Origin: Fluctibacter corallii
Lineage (GTDB): Bacteria; Pseudomonadota; Gammaproteobacteria; Enterobacterales; Alteromonadaceae
Assembly (NCBI RefSeq): GCF_025751585.1
Contig: NZ_JAOWKX010000003.1
Coordinates: forward strand, 62,001 to 126,000
Direction of reading: 5' to 3'
Length of the DNA stretch: 64,000 nucleotides
The notes under the pieces were generated by a model. The model saw only the letters and a list, made by a program, of their open reading frames with translations. It searched no databases and was not told where the DNA came from. The translations under genes and the position numbers were made by a program. This document shows, in pieces, positions 19,003 to 29,626 of the stretch; the stretch's first letter is position 1; every line of letters begins with the position of its first letter.

Positions 19003-19809
19003 CTACCCTTTAGCGTTAGTGCTCTCAAAGATTTTGTCAGCTGATGCTGCAACAAAGCCTTGATATAGTTCACCGCTAGGCGTATTAAAACGTTGAGCGA
19101 ATTCATAGAAACAACTAGGAATCACTTTTTTCACGTCTTTGAATTGTACTTCGACTTTGTCGGCCATCGTGGAAGATTGTGCTAAATGCACTTCTTCACC
19201 ACCTTTAATTTCACCGCCAGACGTATTCAGCACAAAGCCTGCATCTTTCAATTTCTGATTTACATCAGCCAACACTTGGAAGTGCTCCATATGGTTCACA
19301 CTAACGGTAAAGTGGTTTGCTCTGAAGCCCCATGCGCTCATCCATGCTGCGTATTCAGATGCTGCAAGCAATGTTTCATACTCGTCACTTGTGACTTCCC
19401 AATGCGTACCCGAGTACAAGAAGTCACGGTGTTGTGCTGCATCGTCAGCAATGCTATCGACCATTTTGTGAATGATCGTTTGAACTTCATCAGAGAATTC
19501 TTCAACAAGTAACTCACTGATAAACACCTTCGGCTTGCTGGTGTCAGCGTGTTCGAAATGCTTTGCAGCAAGCTTTTTAGCTTCAAAGTTGTAGCTGCCT
19601 TTTTCCTCATAGCCCAGTGCCAAAAAGTGTGCAGCCAGCTTATCAAGGTTTACTTTTTCAATGTTAAACGTGCGAAACGCTACGTGGTCATTGATGATTT
19701 CGTCACCAGAATTGCTGCTTAAAAGCTCATGAACTTTTTCTGCTGACGGAGTAATAGAGATGTAATTCTGCCAAAGGTTGGCAAAAAGCGTGTCGATATT
19801 GGTATGCAT
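19003..19809 (-). CDS. DUF1338 protein (VOC-fold, 2-oxoadipate dioxygenase/decarboxylase-like)
   Basis: 268 residues from the ATG at 19809 (MHTNIDTLFANLW), preferred over one four codons upstream. The family includes HglS, an iron(II) enzyme converting 2-oxoadipate to 2-hydroxyglutarate in lysine catabolism. Candidate metal and substrate residues are His and Arg in NDHVAFRTF, His in NHFTVSVNH, and Glu in CFYEFAQRF. It follows astD in the same direction, as in Shewanella ast clusters, which suggests a role in arginine/succinylglutamate or lysine degradation. A terminator-like hairpin separates it from astD. The actual substrate is unknown. Confidence 0.82.
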   Translation of the reverse strand: MHTNIDTLFANLWQNYISITPSAEKVHELLSSNSGDEIINDHVAFRTFNIEKVNLDKLAAHFLALGYEEKGSYNFEAKKLAAKHFEHADTSKPKVFISELLVEEFSDEVQTIIHKMVDSIADDAAQHRDFLYSGTHWEVTSDEYETLLAASEYAAWMSAWGFRANHFTVSVNHMEHFQVLADVNQKLKDAGFVLNTSGGEIKGGEEVHLAQSSTMADKVEVQFKDVKKVIPSCFYEFAQRFNTPSGELYQGFVAASADKIFESTNAKG

Positions 19810-19865
19810 ACTGCCTCTCACTGCACAAACTTGTCGAAGTTGACAAGGTTTGTATTCGCTTACAT

Positions 19866-19898
19866 AAAAACCGCGCGCGTATTATACAAAATACGCGC
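19866..19898 (-). terminator. Terminator-like hairpin between astD and DUF1338
   Basis: On the minus strand GCGCGTATT and AATACGCGC pair over 9 bp around 6 bases, followed shortly by GGTTTTTATG. It should end or attenuate most astD transcripts, making the DUF1338 gene partly independent. Confidence 0.65.
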
Positions 19899-19914
19899 AA
19901 AAAGTGAACAAATA

Positions 19915-21393
19915 TTATTCAGAAAAATCCAACCCTGGACTCAATTGCTCGGGCAGAATTGATGTGTCGAGTTCAACTGACGCAACTGGATACGCGCAGT
20001 AATCAGCTGCATAGTAGGCACTCGCTCTGTGGTTACCGCTATCCCCTATGCCACCAAATGGTGCCGCGCTGCTTGCGCCAGTAATAGGACGGTTCCAGTT
20101 AACGATTCCTGCACGAATACGCTTAAAGAAGTGATTGTACAGGTCTTCGCTGTCAGACAGTAACCCGGCTGACAAGCCGAAGCTGGTGTTATTTGCCATG
20201 CGAATAGCGTCATCAAAATCCGTATAGCGAATGATCTTAAGCAAAGGACCGAAGTGCTCTTCATCAGGCATGGTGTCAGCAATTGCAGTAACATCCAAAA
20301 TGCCTGGTGTGACGAAGCCTGATTCAGTGTCAGTATGCGTGAGCTCTACTAGCGCTTCTGCACCCATGTCCAACAATTGCTTCTGAGCAGAGGCCATCAT
20401 TGCCGCTGCGTTTTTAGAAATCATAGCGCCCATAAACGGCTGCTTTTCTGCGTCATATTGACCGACTTCAATACGCTTAGTGACATCAACAAGACGTTGA
20501 ATCAGCGCATCGCCTTGGCTACCAGCTTCAATAAACAGACGTCTAGCACAGGTACAGCGCTGTCCTGAAGTGATAAATGCCGACTGAACAATATCGTGTA
20601 CAGCAGCATCAATATTTTGAATATCTTTGACGATAAGCGGATTGTTACCCCCCATTTCCAACGCAAGAATTTTGCCGGGATGCCCTGCAAACTGCTCGTG
20701 AAGAATTTTTCCTGTACGCGAACTTCCTGTGAAGAATAAGCCATCTAAATCGGCATGAGAGGCAAGGGCTTTGCCGGTTTCCACTTCACCTTGAACTAGG
20801 TTTAGTACGCCTTTAGGAAGGCCGGCTTTTTCCCATAGTTGAACGGTTTTCTCTGCTACTAGCGGCGTTAAGTCGCTTGGCTTAAAGATGATGGTGTTGC
20901 CAGCTAATAATGCAGGTACAATGTGACCATTGGGTAAGTGACCTGGGAAGTTATAAGGGCCAAATACAGCCACCACACCATGCGCTTTGTGGCGAATGAA
21001 TGCCTTGCCTACTGGCATTGGGTTTTCAACTAACCCAGTTCGTTCATGGTAGGCACGCTCTGAAATCGCAATTTTACCAATCATTGCGCCCACTTCAGTG
21101 GCCGTTTCCCATAACGGCTTGCCAGTTTCTTGAGCAATGGTTTCAGCCAGTGCTTGTTTATTTTCACCGAGCAATTCAGCGAAGCGCTTTACGATGGCTA
21201 AACGCGCATTGAATTCAAGATCACTCCAAGCAATAAATGCATCACGGGCTGCGCGTACAGCTTGATCAACTTGCTCAGACGAAGCTGAGTTTGCTTGCCA
21301 AATTACTGCTTTTTTAGCGGGGTCAACAGATTCAATCGGATGGCCATTGCCAGCAACCCAATTGCCACCTATAAAATGTGTATGCGTACTCAA
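19915..21393 (-). CDS. astD: N-succinylglutamate 5-semialdehyde dehydrogenase
   Basis: A 492-residue NAD-dependent aldehyde dehydrogenase. The catalytic Cys is in [11 protein letters not shown] near residue 285 and the general-base Glu in [11 protein letters not shown] near 251. It oxidises succinylglutamate semialdehyde to succinylglutamate, step four of the AST arginine pathway. The position 118 bp downstream of astA supports AstD over other aldehyde dehydrogenases. The GGNNP motif and [12 protein letters not shown] tail are typical. Confidence 0.95.
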   Translation of the reverse strand: MSTHTHFIGGNWVAGNGHPIESVDPAKKAVIWQANSASSEQVDQAVRAARDAFIAWSDLEFNARLAIVKRFAELLGENKQALAETIAQETGKPLWETATEVGAMIGKIAISERAYHERTGLVENPMPVGKAFIRHKAHGVVAVFGPYNFPGHLPNGHIVPALLAGNTIIFKPSDLTPLVAEKTVQLWEKAGLPKGVLNLVQGEVETGKALASHADLDGLFFTGSSRTGKILHEQFAGHPGKILALEMGGNNPLIVKDIQNIDAAVHDIVQSAFITSGQRCTCARRLFIEAGSQGDALIQRLVDVTKRIEVGQYDAEKQPFMGAMISKNAAAMMASAQKQLLDMGAEALVELTHTDTESGFVTPGILDVTAIADTMPDEEHFGPLLKIIRYTDFDDAIRMANNTSFGLSAGLLSDSEDLYNHFFKRIRAGIVNWNRPITGASSAAPFGGIGDSGNHRASAYYAADYCAYPVASVELDTSILPEQLSPGLDFSE

Positions 21394-21416
21394 GATATTA
21401 ACTCCTGATATGTGAG

Positions 21417-21438
21417 GAAGCTGGGCATGCCCAGCTTC
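21417..21438. repeat. 22-bp perfect palindrome between astA and astD
   Basis: Arms GAAGCTGGG and CCCAGCTTC flank CATG, itself self-complementary. It lies about 25 bp before the astD start within the operon. It could form a strong RNA hairpin tuning astD expression, or bind a protein. No T-run follows on the minus strand. Confidence 0.6.
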
Positions 21439-21511
21439 TTGTTCACTAAACTTTCTAAAAACGTGTTACTTGCTTTCTATTGCCAAGTGTAAACACATTA
21501 AACGACATGAT

Positions 21512-22549
21512 TTACATGTTACTTAACTTTGCTGGCGAAAATCGAATCGGTTCGCCCTCTTTCACGTTTAATGCTTCAGCTGTTGACGAAGAGATAATTG
21601 CAATATGGGATTGCTCTTCTATCACAACAGGTGCAGCTGTAGCTCGGAAATTCTGTACTTCAGTGTTAATAATGTAATGGGTTTCACCTTGTAGTGCCAT
21701 AGCATCATCAATGTGTACATTCATTTTCAAGCTAGCTTGTGCCGTGCGAATGTGTTGAAGATTAGCTTCGACCGTTGGGCCTGCATCAAAAATATCCACG
21801 TAGCCTCGGCTACAAAAGCCTTCTTGTTCTAAAAGCTGCAATGCTGGCTTCGTTTTTTCATGGACTTTGCCAATAACAGCTTGTGCTTCTTTACTCAGTA
21901 AACTGACATAAATTGGATATTTCGGCATAAGCTCAGCAATAAATACTTTATTACCAATACCCGTTAAATAATCTGCCGTTGGGAAATCCAGTGAGAAAAA
22001 GTGTTCTTCGAGCCATTTCCAAAATGGAGACTCGCCATTTTCGTCACTCACACCGCGCATTTCTGCAATGACGGTTTCTGCAAATCTTTCTTGATGTTCC
22101 ATCATGAACAAGAAGCGAAACTTTGATAGCAGTTTGCCATTGGTGCCTTCACGGGCTTTTTCTTTTAGAAACAACGTACAGATTTCTGATACCCCAGTGT
22201 AATCGTTACACAGGGTGAGAATGTCGACGGTGTTGTGAATGTTAAGTTCACGGGATGCGTGTACAACCGTACCTAAATGGTAATGGTAAAACGCATCGTC
22301 CATACCAACTGTAGATTCAATACCGCTGGTGCCCACCACTTCTTTTGTCTCTGTATCTTCCATGACAAACAAGTAGCTCTCAGAACCAGGGGCAGTGACA
22401 CTTGATTGGAAAGACGCTTCCGCAGAAGCAATCTTTCGTTTCAATAGGTCTTCATTGACAGGCAGTGAAGTGAAGCCGATGCCAGACTCCACTGCAATGG
22501 TATGAAGCGCAGAATAGTCACTAGAGCGGATTGGGCGAATGATCTTCAT
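21512..22549 (-). CDS. astA: Arginine N-succinyltransferase
   Basis: A 345-residue enzyme that transfers succinyl from succinyl-CoA to arginine, the first step of the AST pathway. The N terminus MKIIRPIRSSDYSALHTIA and the GIGFTSLPVNEDLL and CTLFLKEKAREGTNG blocks are diagnostic of AstA, which has a GNAT-like fold. It lies 29 bp downstream of argD/astC. No astB or astE is present nearby, so the later steps must be encoded elsewhere. Confidence 0.96.
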   Translation of the reverse strand: MKIIRPIRSSDYSALHTIAVESGIGFTSLPVNEDLLKRKIASAEASFQSSVTAPGSESYLFVMEDTETKEVVGTSGIESTVGMDDAFYHYHLGTVVHASRELNIHNTVDILTLCNDYTGVSEICTLFLKEKAREGTNGKLLSKFRFLFMMEHQERFAETVIAEMRGVSDENGESPFWKWLEEHFFSLDFPTADYLTGIGNKVFIAELMPKYPIYVSLLSKEAQAVIGKVHEKTKPALQLLEQEGFCSRGYVDIFDAGPTVEANLQHIRTAQASLKMNVHIDDAMALQGETHYIINTEVQNFRATAAPVVIEEQSHIAIISSSTAEALNVKEGEPIRFSPAKLSNM

Positions 22550-22578
22550 ACTCGCTTACTCTCGTTATTTAGTGGCGA

Positions 22579-24089
<1,511 letters not shown>

Positions 24090-25247
24090 TCAACTTTCCT
24101 CCATTTTTAGATTCAGATGCTTCAAATCAATCGACTTTAGGGCTGCCAAAGAGCCGTCTGGAAATCTGAAGTGGCGCAAGTAACTTTTGGCTTCATCCAT
24201 TGAAATCAGACGATGATTTTTTAACACGCGGTAATTTGTGTAAGCGCGAGCTTGGGTGAGCGTTTGCGCAAGTGGAGACATGTCTTTAAACGATATCTTC
24301 TTCGCAAACTCTTCCATAGCATTGGCAATAAATACACGTTCAAAGCCCATTCTTCGAATCAAAGCAAGGGTTAATGGATTACCATATTTTTCAATTAATG
24401 AAACTAAAAACGCACACGAAGGCTGAATTTTCGATAACGCGGCATGTTCTTCGCGTTTTTTATCGTTGTGGGCTTCGATTAAGGCTTCTTGCTGAACTTG
24501 GTCAAAGATTCTGAAGTACAAACGCATTAATACGATGTGTCCGATGTTGTGAAACAGTCCCAATGTAAACGCATGACCACCATCCACCTTATTATGCTCG
24601 GCAATTTTTTTACTGGAAATAGCTGTGCCTAATGCAAACTCCCAAATGCGACTTTTTATTTCAGGATAGGGATCGGTAATTTGAGGTATCCAGCGCCTAA
24701 ATGCGAGCGAAGGTACGACCATTTTCAAGTTTTCGATACCGAAAAAGCCTAGGGCAACCCGCAATGTGTCAACCGTAATCGCCTTGCCCTTGGCATCAGT
24801 GCGTCGGTATTTAGGCATATTAACCATCCGCATCATGTCATCGTATAGCCAAGGCATACTGGCTGCGAGAGGTTCAATTTTAGAGATAGAGCTGGCTCTT
24901 ACAGACAATGCATCAAGTAAAGGAGACAAATTTGCGTCGTAATTTAGTATCTTGGTGAAAATATGTTCCTGATCGCCAAGGGCCTCGGCAATGCGTTGAG
25001 AAATCGCTTCTTCAACCATATCGCGTATGCTGTTTACAAATGTTTGTTCAGATCGCTTATTCAATTCTTTGTCGCGTACGGCCTGTTTTTCAACGCGAAG
25101 AAGTTGTCGGTTATCTGATTGGGATACACTAGCAACGTCATCTTGTTGTTCATTGCTAAGTATTAAGGTTTGCGCCTCAGACAAACTGATAGTGAGCGTA
25201 TCAGCCCGGTGCTGAATAATGTGTGAGAGAGGCTGCGTTAAAGGCAT
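24090..25247 (-). CDS. HDOD-domain signalling protein
   Basis: A 385-residue cytoplasmic protein. An N-terminal Gln/charged region (about 1-110) precedes an HDOD domain (about 110-320) with LSVRASSISKIEPLA and the degraded HD motif in LGLFHNIGHIVLMRLYF. HDOD proteins usually lack phosphodiesterase metal ligands and act as regulatory modules in motility, c-di-GMP or DNA-damage signalling. The output here is unknown. It lies between trpG/pabA and argD on the same strand. Confidence 0.85.
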   Translation of the reverse strand: MPLTQPLSHIIQHRADTLTISLSEAQTLILSNEQQDDVASVSQSDNRQLLRVEKQAVRDKELNKRSEQTFVNSIRDMVEEAISQRIAEALGDQEHIFTKILNYDANLSPLLDALSVRASSISKIEPLAASMPWLYDDMMRMVNMPKYRRTDAKGKAITVDTLRVALGFFGIENLKMVVPSLAFRRWIPQITDPYPEIKSRIWEFALGTAISSKKIAEHNKVDGGHAFTLGLFHNIGHIVLMRLYFRIFDQVQQEALIEAHNDKKREEHAALSKIQPSCAFLVSLIEKYGNPLTLALIRRMGFERVFIANAMEEFAKKISFKDMSPLAQTLTQARAYTNYRVLKNHRLISMDEAKSYLRHFRFPDGSLAALKSIDLKHLNLKMEES

Positions 25248-25344
25248 TAGGGTACTCGTTAATTGTTATAGTTTATTTATCGTTTAAAAAACGCAATTAA
25301 ACAGGAATTCTCACAAAAATAACACGATAAAGAGGTATGACTTA

Positions 25345-25920
25345 TTACCGCGTGACCTTAAGAAAGTTATTCAGTACTTCATAGCCATGTGAGGTGAGCA
25401 ATGACTCTGGATGAAATTGTACGCCCATAACGGGCAGGGTTTGATGTTCAATTGCCATGATTTCTCTTACACCGTCTTCCTCACACCATGCCGTGACTGC
25501 AAATTCCTTTGGCAGCGAATTCTCGTTTAAAACTAATGAATGGTAACGCGTTGCAGTAAAAGGGTCGGGAATATCCTTAAACAACAGAGAGTGGTTGTGA
25601 CGAATCTCAGACGTTTTGCCGTGTAATACCCGCTGTGCGCGAATGACGTCTGCACCGAATGTCTGCCCAATAGCCTGATAGCCTAAGCAGACACCTAAAA
25701 TCGGTATTTTACCCGCGAAATGCCGAATTGCAGACAAGGTCACTCCCGCTTCATCAGGTGTGCATGGGCCAGGAGAAAATACTAAGTAATCTGGATCAAG
25801 CCCTTCAATGTCTTGGCAGGTAAGGGTGTTTCTTTTTACACATACATCTTGGCCCAGCTCAATAAAGTAGCGGGCCAAGTTGTGGGTAAAAGAATCAAAG
25901 TTATCAATCAATAACAGCAT
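25345..25920 (-). CDS. pabA: Glutamine amidotransferase, component II of anthranilate / aminodeoxychorismate synthase
   Basis: A 191-residue class I amidotransferase. The nucleophile Cys is in GVCLGYQAIGQ near residue 79, and the His-Glu pair in GVQFHPES near 170. It supplies ammonia for PabB (folate) and possibly TrpE. The position next to argD resembles the pabA-argD linkage of other gammaproteobacteria, so PabA is favoured, but trpS is its immediate upstream neighbour, so TrpG naming is also common. The gap to trpS is 15 bp. Confidence 0.9.
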   Translation of the reverse strand: MLLLIDNFDSFTHNLARYFIELGQDVCVKRNTLTCQDIEGLDPDYLVFSPGPCTPDEAGVTLSAIRHFAGKIPILGVCLGYQAIGQTFGADVIRAQRVLHGKTSEIRHNHSLLFKDIPDPFTATRYHSLVLNENSLPKEFAVTAWCEEDGVREIMAIEHQTLPVMGVQFHPESLLTSHGYEVLNNFLKVTR

Positions 25921-25935
25921 GTTGATAACATATCG

Positions 25936-26943
25936 TTACGGTTTTGGAATAAAACCAACAGCCTTATAAACATTGGATAATGTGACGCTCGCTTTTGCGC
26001 TTGCCTTTTCCGCTCCTGCTCGCATTACGCTGTCTAAGTACGCTTTGTCATCGCGAATAGCACGATATTTTTCCTGCATTGGCTCTAGAAAGCTAACAAC
26101 CGCGTCAGCAACATCTGTTTTTAAATGACCGTACATTTTGTCTTCATATTCTGGAACCAACTCGTCAATGCTACGCCCCGTTGCGCATGAAAGAAGCGTT
26201 AGTAAATTAGAGACGCCCGGTTTTTCCTCACGATCAAAGTATATGCGCGCTTGCTCATCAGAGTCGGTAACGGCGCGTTTGATTTTCTTAGCGACTTTTT
26301 TCGGCTCTTCTAATAAGCCCACAAAATTATTTGGGTTATCGTCAGATTTTGACATCTTCTTGGTGGGATCTTGAAGGCTCATGATACGGGCACCAAACTC
26401 GGGAATAAAAGGATCGGGGATGGTGAACAGGTCGTTGCCATAAATATTGTTCATTCGAGTGGCAATATCACGGGTTAGCTCAAGGTGCTGTTTCTGGTCG
26501 TCGCCCACAGGTACTTGGTTCGCCTGATACAACAAGATATCTGCCGCCATCAATGTGGGGTATGCGAATAAGCCAACATTGATATTCGAGACATTTTTCG
26601 CAGACTTATCTTTGAATTGCGTCATGCGGTTTAGCTCACCCATTTGGGCGTAGCAATTGAGTATCCATGCTAATTGAGCGTGCTCTGGGACGTGAGATTG
26701 TACAAATAGGGTACTTTTCTCAGGATCAATACCGCACGCAATATAGAGTGCTAAACCATCTAAACAAGCTTCATAAAGCGCTTTAGGATCTTGTCTTACG
26801 GTAATGGCATGAAGATCAACCAGCATATATAAACAGTCGTGGTCATCTTGCATGTTAACCCATTGGCGAAGTGCTCCCATGTAGTTACCAATGGTGAGTT
26901 GTCCTGATGGCTGACAGCCACTTAATACAATGGGTTTAGTCAT
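25936..26943 (-). CDS. trpS: Tryptophanyl-tRNA synthetase
   Basis: A 335-residue class I aminoacyl-tRNA synthetase, the usual bacterial length. The nucleotide-binding signature [18 protein letters not shown] and the KMSKS loop in [11 protein letters not shown] are both visible. It charges tRNA-Trp in the cytoplasm. It follows rpe with a 36-bp gap; the gph gene found between rpe and trpS in E. coli is absent. Confidence 0.97.
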   Translation of the reverse strand: MTKPIVLSGCQPSGQLTIGNYMGALRQWVNMQDDHDCLYMLVDLHAITVRQDPKALYEACLDGLALYIACGIDPEKSTLFVQSHVPEHAQLAWILNCYAQMGELNRMTQFKDKSAKNVSNINVGLFAYPTLMAADILLYQANQVPVGDDQKQHLELTRDIATRMNNIYGNDLFTIPDPFIPEFGARIMSLQDPTKKMSKSDDNPNNFVGLLEEPKKVAKKIKRAVTDSDEQARIYFDREEKPGVSNLLTLLSCATGRSIDELVPEYEDKMYGHLKTDVADAVVSFLEPMQEKYRAIRDDKAYLDSVMRAGAEKASAKASVTLSNVYKAVGFIPKP

Positions 26944-26979
26944 AATTATGTGTGTCCAATAATGCTTATGTATTGAGAA

Positions 26980-27657
26980 TTAAATTTTCTGCGACGCTGC
27001 AAGTTCGTTGCGCATTTGCGTGATGACATCACGATAGTTTTGTTGTCCAAAAATCGCTGAGCCTGCTACAAACATGTCTGCGCCAGCTTCGGCAATGGCG
27101 CGAATATTATCGACTTTTACGCCACCGTCAATTTCTATTCGGATATCGCGGCCTGATTCTAAGATTTTTTGTTTAGTTTGACGAATTTTATCCAGCGTGG
27201 CTGGAATGAATGACTGTCCGCCAAAACCAGGATTCACTGACATGAGTAGCACATAGTCTAAATTATCTAGGGTGTAGTCTAGATAATGAAGGGGCGTAGC
27301 TGGATTAAGAACCAAGCCTGCTTTACATCCATTTTGCTTGATAAGCTGAATACTTCTGTCGATATGTTCTGACGCTTCTGGGTGAAAACTGATATAGCTA
27401 GCCCCTGCGTCTGCAAAGCGCTGAATGAGATCGTCAACGGGCTTTACCATTAAATGCACATCAATATCTGCTTTAATGCCATATTTACGTAATGACTCAC
27501 AAATCATCGGGCCAAAGGTCAGATTAGGTACGTAATGGTTATCCATTACGTCAAAATGTATGACATCTGCGCCAGCACTCAGCACATTTTCAACTTCTTC
27601 TCCAAGGCGGGCGAAGTCAGCAGATAGAATTGATGGTGCGATTAAATAAGGTTGCAT
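26980..27657 (-). CDS. rpe: Ribulose-phosphate 3-epimerase
   Basis: 225 residues from the ATG at 27657 ([15 protein letters not shown]). AAGAGG sits six bases before this ATG, which decides it over ATG 27663. TIM-barrel motifs are [25 protein letters not shown] and EIDGGV, covering the metal and catalytic residues. It interconverts ribulose-5-P and xylulose-5-P in the pentose phosphate pathway. It heads the rpe-trpS-pabA run. Confidence 0.97.
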   Translation of the reverse strand: MQPYLIAPSILSADFARLGEEVENVLSAGADVIHFDVMDNHYVPNLTFGPMICESLRKYGIKADIDVHLMVKPVDDLIQRFADAGASYISFHPEASEHIDRSIQLIKQNGCKAGLVLNPATPLHYLDYTLDNLDYVLLMSVNPGFGGQSFIPATLDKIRQTKQKILESGRDIRIEIDGGVKVDNIRAIAEAGADMFVAGSAIFGQQNYRDVITQMRNELAASQKI

Positions 27658-27914
27658 GGTCATCCTCTTTGTTGGCGAATGCTTTGCGCGTCCTAGCAAA
27701 GATCAAGTCTTAACGAAACGCAATCCGGCTATTGTAACAAAGTTGGGCATAATTGGTATGTGAAAGCGATGTTGGTTTTCCGAGTAAAATGCGAGTCAGT
27801 CGCGCCAAGCCGACAGCTTAACAAACGAATGTAGCGGTAAGTCTCGTTCATTTATCTGATGAACAACAACGTTAAGCTAGATAATTCGTGCATTCCTCAC
27901 CAAAACGGTGAGGC

Positions 27915-27931
27915 TGCTCCAATTTAGTGCG
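27915..27931 (+). promoter_or_regulatory. NtrC-like site 1 upstream of the TorF-type porin
   Basis: TGCTCCAATTTAGTGCG matches TGCACC-N5-GGTGCA at 9 of 12 fixed positions. Confidence 0.5.
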
Positions 27932-27938
27932 TTCATGC

Positions 27939-27955
27939 TGCACCAATTCTGTCCA
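27939..27955 (+). promoter_or_regulatory. NtrC-like site 2 upstream of the TorF-type porin
   Basis: TGCACCAATTCTGTCCA matches the NtrC consensus at 10 of 12 fixed positions, with a perfect left half. It is centred 24 bp from site 1. Confidence 0.55.
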
Positions 27956-28050
27956 AGCGATAAAAGTAAACACACTTTTGAAATTAAAATAGTGATAAAA
28001 AACAATTTGTTAGATTAATTTTTTTATGGTTTTACCGCTTTGGTAAATAT

Positions 28051-28066
28051 CGGCATCTGTTTTGCG
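28051..28066 (+). promoter_or_regulatory. Sigma-54-type promoter of the TorF-type porin
   Basis: CGGCATCTGTTTTGCG carries GGCA and TTGC at the exact -24/-12 spacing of sigma-54 promoters. It lies about 100 bp before the ATG and about 100 bp after the NtrC-like sites. Confidence 0.6.
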
Positions 28067-28164
28067 TATTATTCGAACAATACGGCAAGTCGATCTAGCC
28101 ATTGGAACACAATAATAACAACGCATATTGCACATAATAACAAAGCGATTCTAGGGAGAGTCAT

Positions 28165-28794
28165 ATGAAAAAATCGGTAAAACTTGGCTTAATCGGCCTT
28201 TCGTTTATTGCATGCTCAGGCTCGGTTATGGCTGAACTGAGTGCAAACATTGGCTACGTTTCACAGTACCACTTTCGTGGCATTGAACAAACCTCAAGTG
28301 GCTCGGCAAGCGCTGGACTAGACCTAGAAAATCAGGGATTTTACTTAGGTACGTGGGCGGCTGATGTAAAGGATGGATTAGAAGTGGATGTCTATGGGGG
28401 CTATGGTTTTGAGCTAGAGAATGGACTTTCTCTAGGAATAGGTGCCACTACTTATCAATATACTGGGGATTTTGATTCTGCCTACAATGAAGTGAACCTT
28501 TACGCGGGATTTGGCATGTTTAGCCTTGAATACTCTGTGGGTAAACAAGAAGATGACGCGGATTTAGGTATTACTGAAACCGATTATACCTTTCTTGCGT
28601 TGACGCTCGAGCATGAAGGGTTTTCTGCTACGGTGGGAAGTTGGGGGGATGAAACCGACGGCGAGTACTTTGAACTTGGTTATGCTACTGAAGTCGGTGG
28701 ATTTGATGTGGGTATAGGAGTGCTATTTAGCGGCAGCGACTTAGACGATGATGAGTCGATGTTTTTGTCGATTAGTAAAACCTTTGATCTCTAA
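28165..28794 (+). CDS. TorF family putative porin
   Basis: A 209-residue outer-membrane protein with a signal peptide (cleavage after SGSVMA, residue 23). The mature start ELSANIGYVSQYHFRGIEQT is typical of the TIGR02001/TorF putative porin family, and the rest is alternating strands rich in Gly, Tyr and acidic residues, ending in Leu. From memory, members are often encoded beside glnK-amtB, which agrees with the NtrC/sigma-54-like control region here. The transported solute is unknown; a small nitrogen compound is an inference. Confidence 0.82.
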   Translation: MKKSVKLGLIGLSFIACSGSVMAELSANIGYVSQYHFRGIEQTSSGSASAGLDLENQGFYLGTWAADVKDGLEVDVYGGYGFELENGLSLGIGATTYQYTGDFDSAYNEVNLYAGFGMFSLEYSVGKQEDDADLGITETDYTFLALTLEHEGFSATVGSWGDETDGEYFELGYATEVGGFDVGIGVLFSGSDLDDDESMFLSISKTFDL

Positions 28795-28806
28795 AGTGTG
28801 TATCTT

Positions 28807-28832
28807 AGCAAGAGAGTGCCTGCTCTCTTGCT
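28807..28832 (+). terminator. Hairpin terminator after the porin
   Basis: AGCAAGAGAG and CTCTCTTGCT pair perfectly over 10 bp around TGCCTG, 12 bp after the stop. The downstream GATTATTTG is only a weak T-tract. Confidence 0.65.
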
Positions 28833-28930
28833 GATTATTTGAAACTAGTAGCGCCCTACATGCTAGGTGTTTTAGCGTACTGATCTAAAATTGAATAGAA
28901 GATTTCTGCACAAAATTTTTGCAAAACTAG

Positions 28931-28975
28931 GTACAGATTGTAGATTAATGCCACAAAAATTACGTTAATCTGTAC
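28931..28975. repeat. Inverted repeat upstream of the 98-residue gene
   Basis: GTACAGATT (28931-28939) and AATCTGTAC (28967-28975) are perfect complements. A shifted alternative, AGATTAA with TTAATCT, overlaps them. It lies 60 bp before the next start and could be an operator or alternative RNA hairpin. Confidence 0.35.
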
Positions 28976-29034
28976 TTGTTGATTTTTCGTCCAGCTGTAT
29001 AATCAACCATGTGTTCAACGTGGTGGATTGTTAA

Positions 29035-29331
29035 ATGAACAGGGTATCAAAAGGATTGGTAACAACATGCTTTAGCGCATTTCTTGTGGCGGGAATTTAT
29101 GCAATGGTTCCGACGTCACAAACATATCCGTTTTGTACGGCACACAATCCCGTTGAGTTTGATAAATCACTCCCTATTAGCCACCCGCATAATGTGTGTG
29201 CTCTGCAAACTGAGCACTCCGTAAGTTGGGTCTCTTGGATTTCTGGGTCTACTACCCAATCTGGCTTCCACTACCTAGACTTGCTTGAGCTGCTTACTCG
29301 TGGCGTAGAAGACGCATCTAAAAGAGGGTAG
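29035..29331 (+). CDS. Small secreted or anchored protein, unknown function
   Basis: A 98-residue protein with an N-terminal hydrophobic segment (about 7-25) that looks like a signal peptide or anchor. The remainder has two Cys (FCTAHNP and NVCALQ) that could form a periplasmic disulfide. I do not recognise the family. It is followed 32 bp later by the DUF2970 gene on the same strand. Confidence 0.55.
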   Translation: MNRVSKGLVTTCFSAFLVAGIYAMVPTSQTYPFCTAHNPVEFDKSLPISHPHNVCALQTEHSVSWVSWISGSTTQSGFHYLDLLELLTRGVEDASKRG

Positions 29332-29363
29332 GCGTTTCTTAATACACGCAATAAGGCGTTACT

Positions 29364-29546
29364 ATGTCTAATTTGGGTCGAGTATTAAAAAGTGTCGCTG
29401 CTAGCGCCTTTGGGGTTCAAAGCCAATCGAATTACGAACGTGATTTTAAAGATACTTCTGTAGTGCCTTATGTTGTCGTTGGCGTACTGTTTGTTGCGAT
29501 ATTTGTGATTGGTTTAGCATTATTGGTAAACTGGCTCGTCGCTTAG
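29364..29546 (+). CDS. DUF2970 small membrane protein
   Basis: A 60-residue protein. The start SNLGRVLKSVAASAFGVQSQ followed by a polar NYERDF stretch and one C-terminal transmembrane helix (about 34-57) is the DUF2970 pattern, found across gamma- and betaproteobacteria. Function is not known. Confidence 0.8.
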   Translation: MSNLGRVLKSVAASAFGVQSQSNYERDFKDTSVVPYVVVGVLFVAIFVIGLALLVNWLVA

Positions 29547-29626
29547 ATTTTATTGTCTATTTTGGCTTGTTTCGCCTTTGTATACCGCAGACAAATGCAC
29601 CACCGCTAACTGAGATAGTAAGCAGT

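Larger units (their letters stand above)
27658..28164 (+). promoter_or_regulatory. 507-bp intergenic region controlling rpe and the TorF-type porin
   Basis: No gene is visible. It holds a short hairpin at 27895-27913 (CCTCACC/GGTGAGG), two NtrC-like sites and a sigma-54-type promoter, all described separately. A ribosome site, GGGAGAG, lies just before the porin ATG. Confidence 0.6.
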
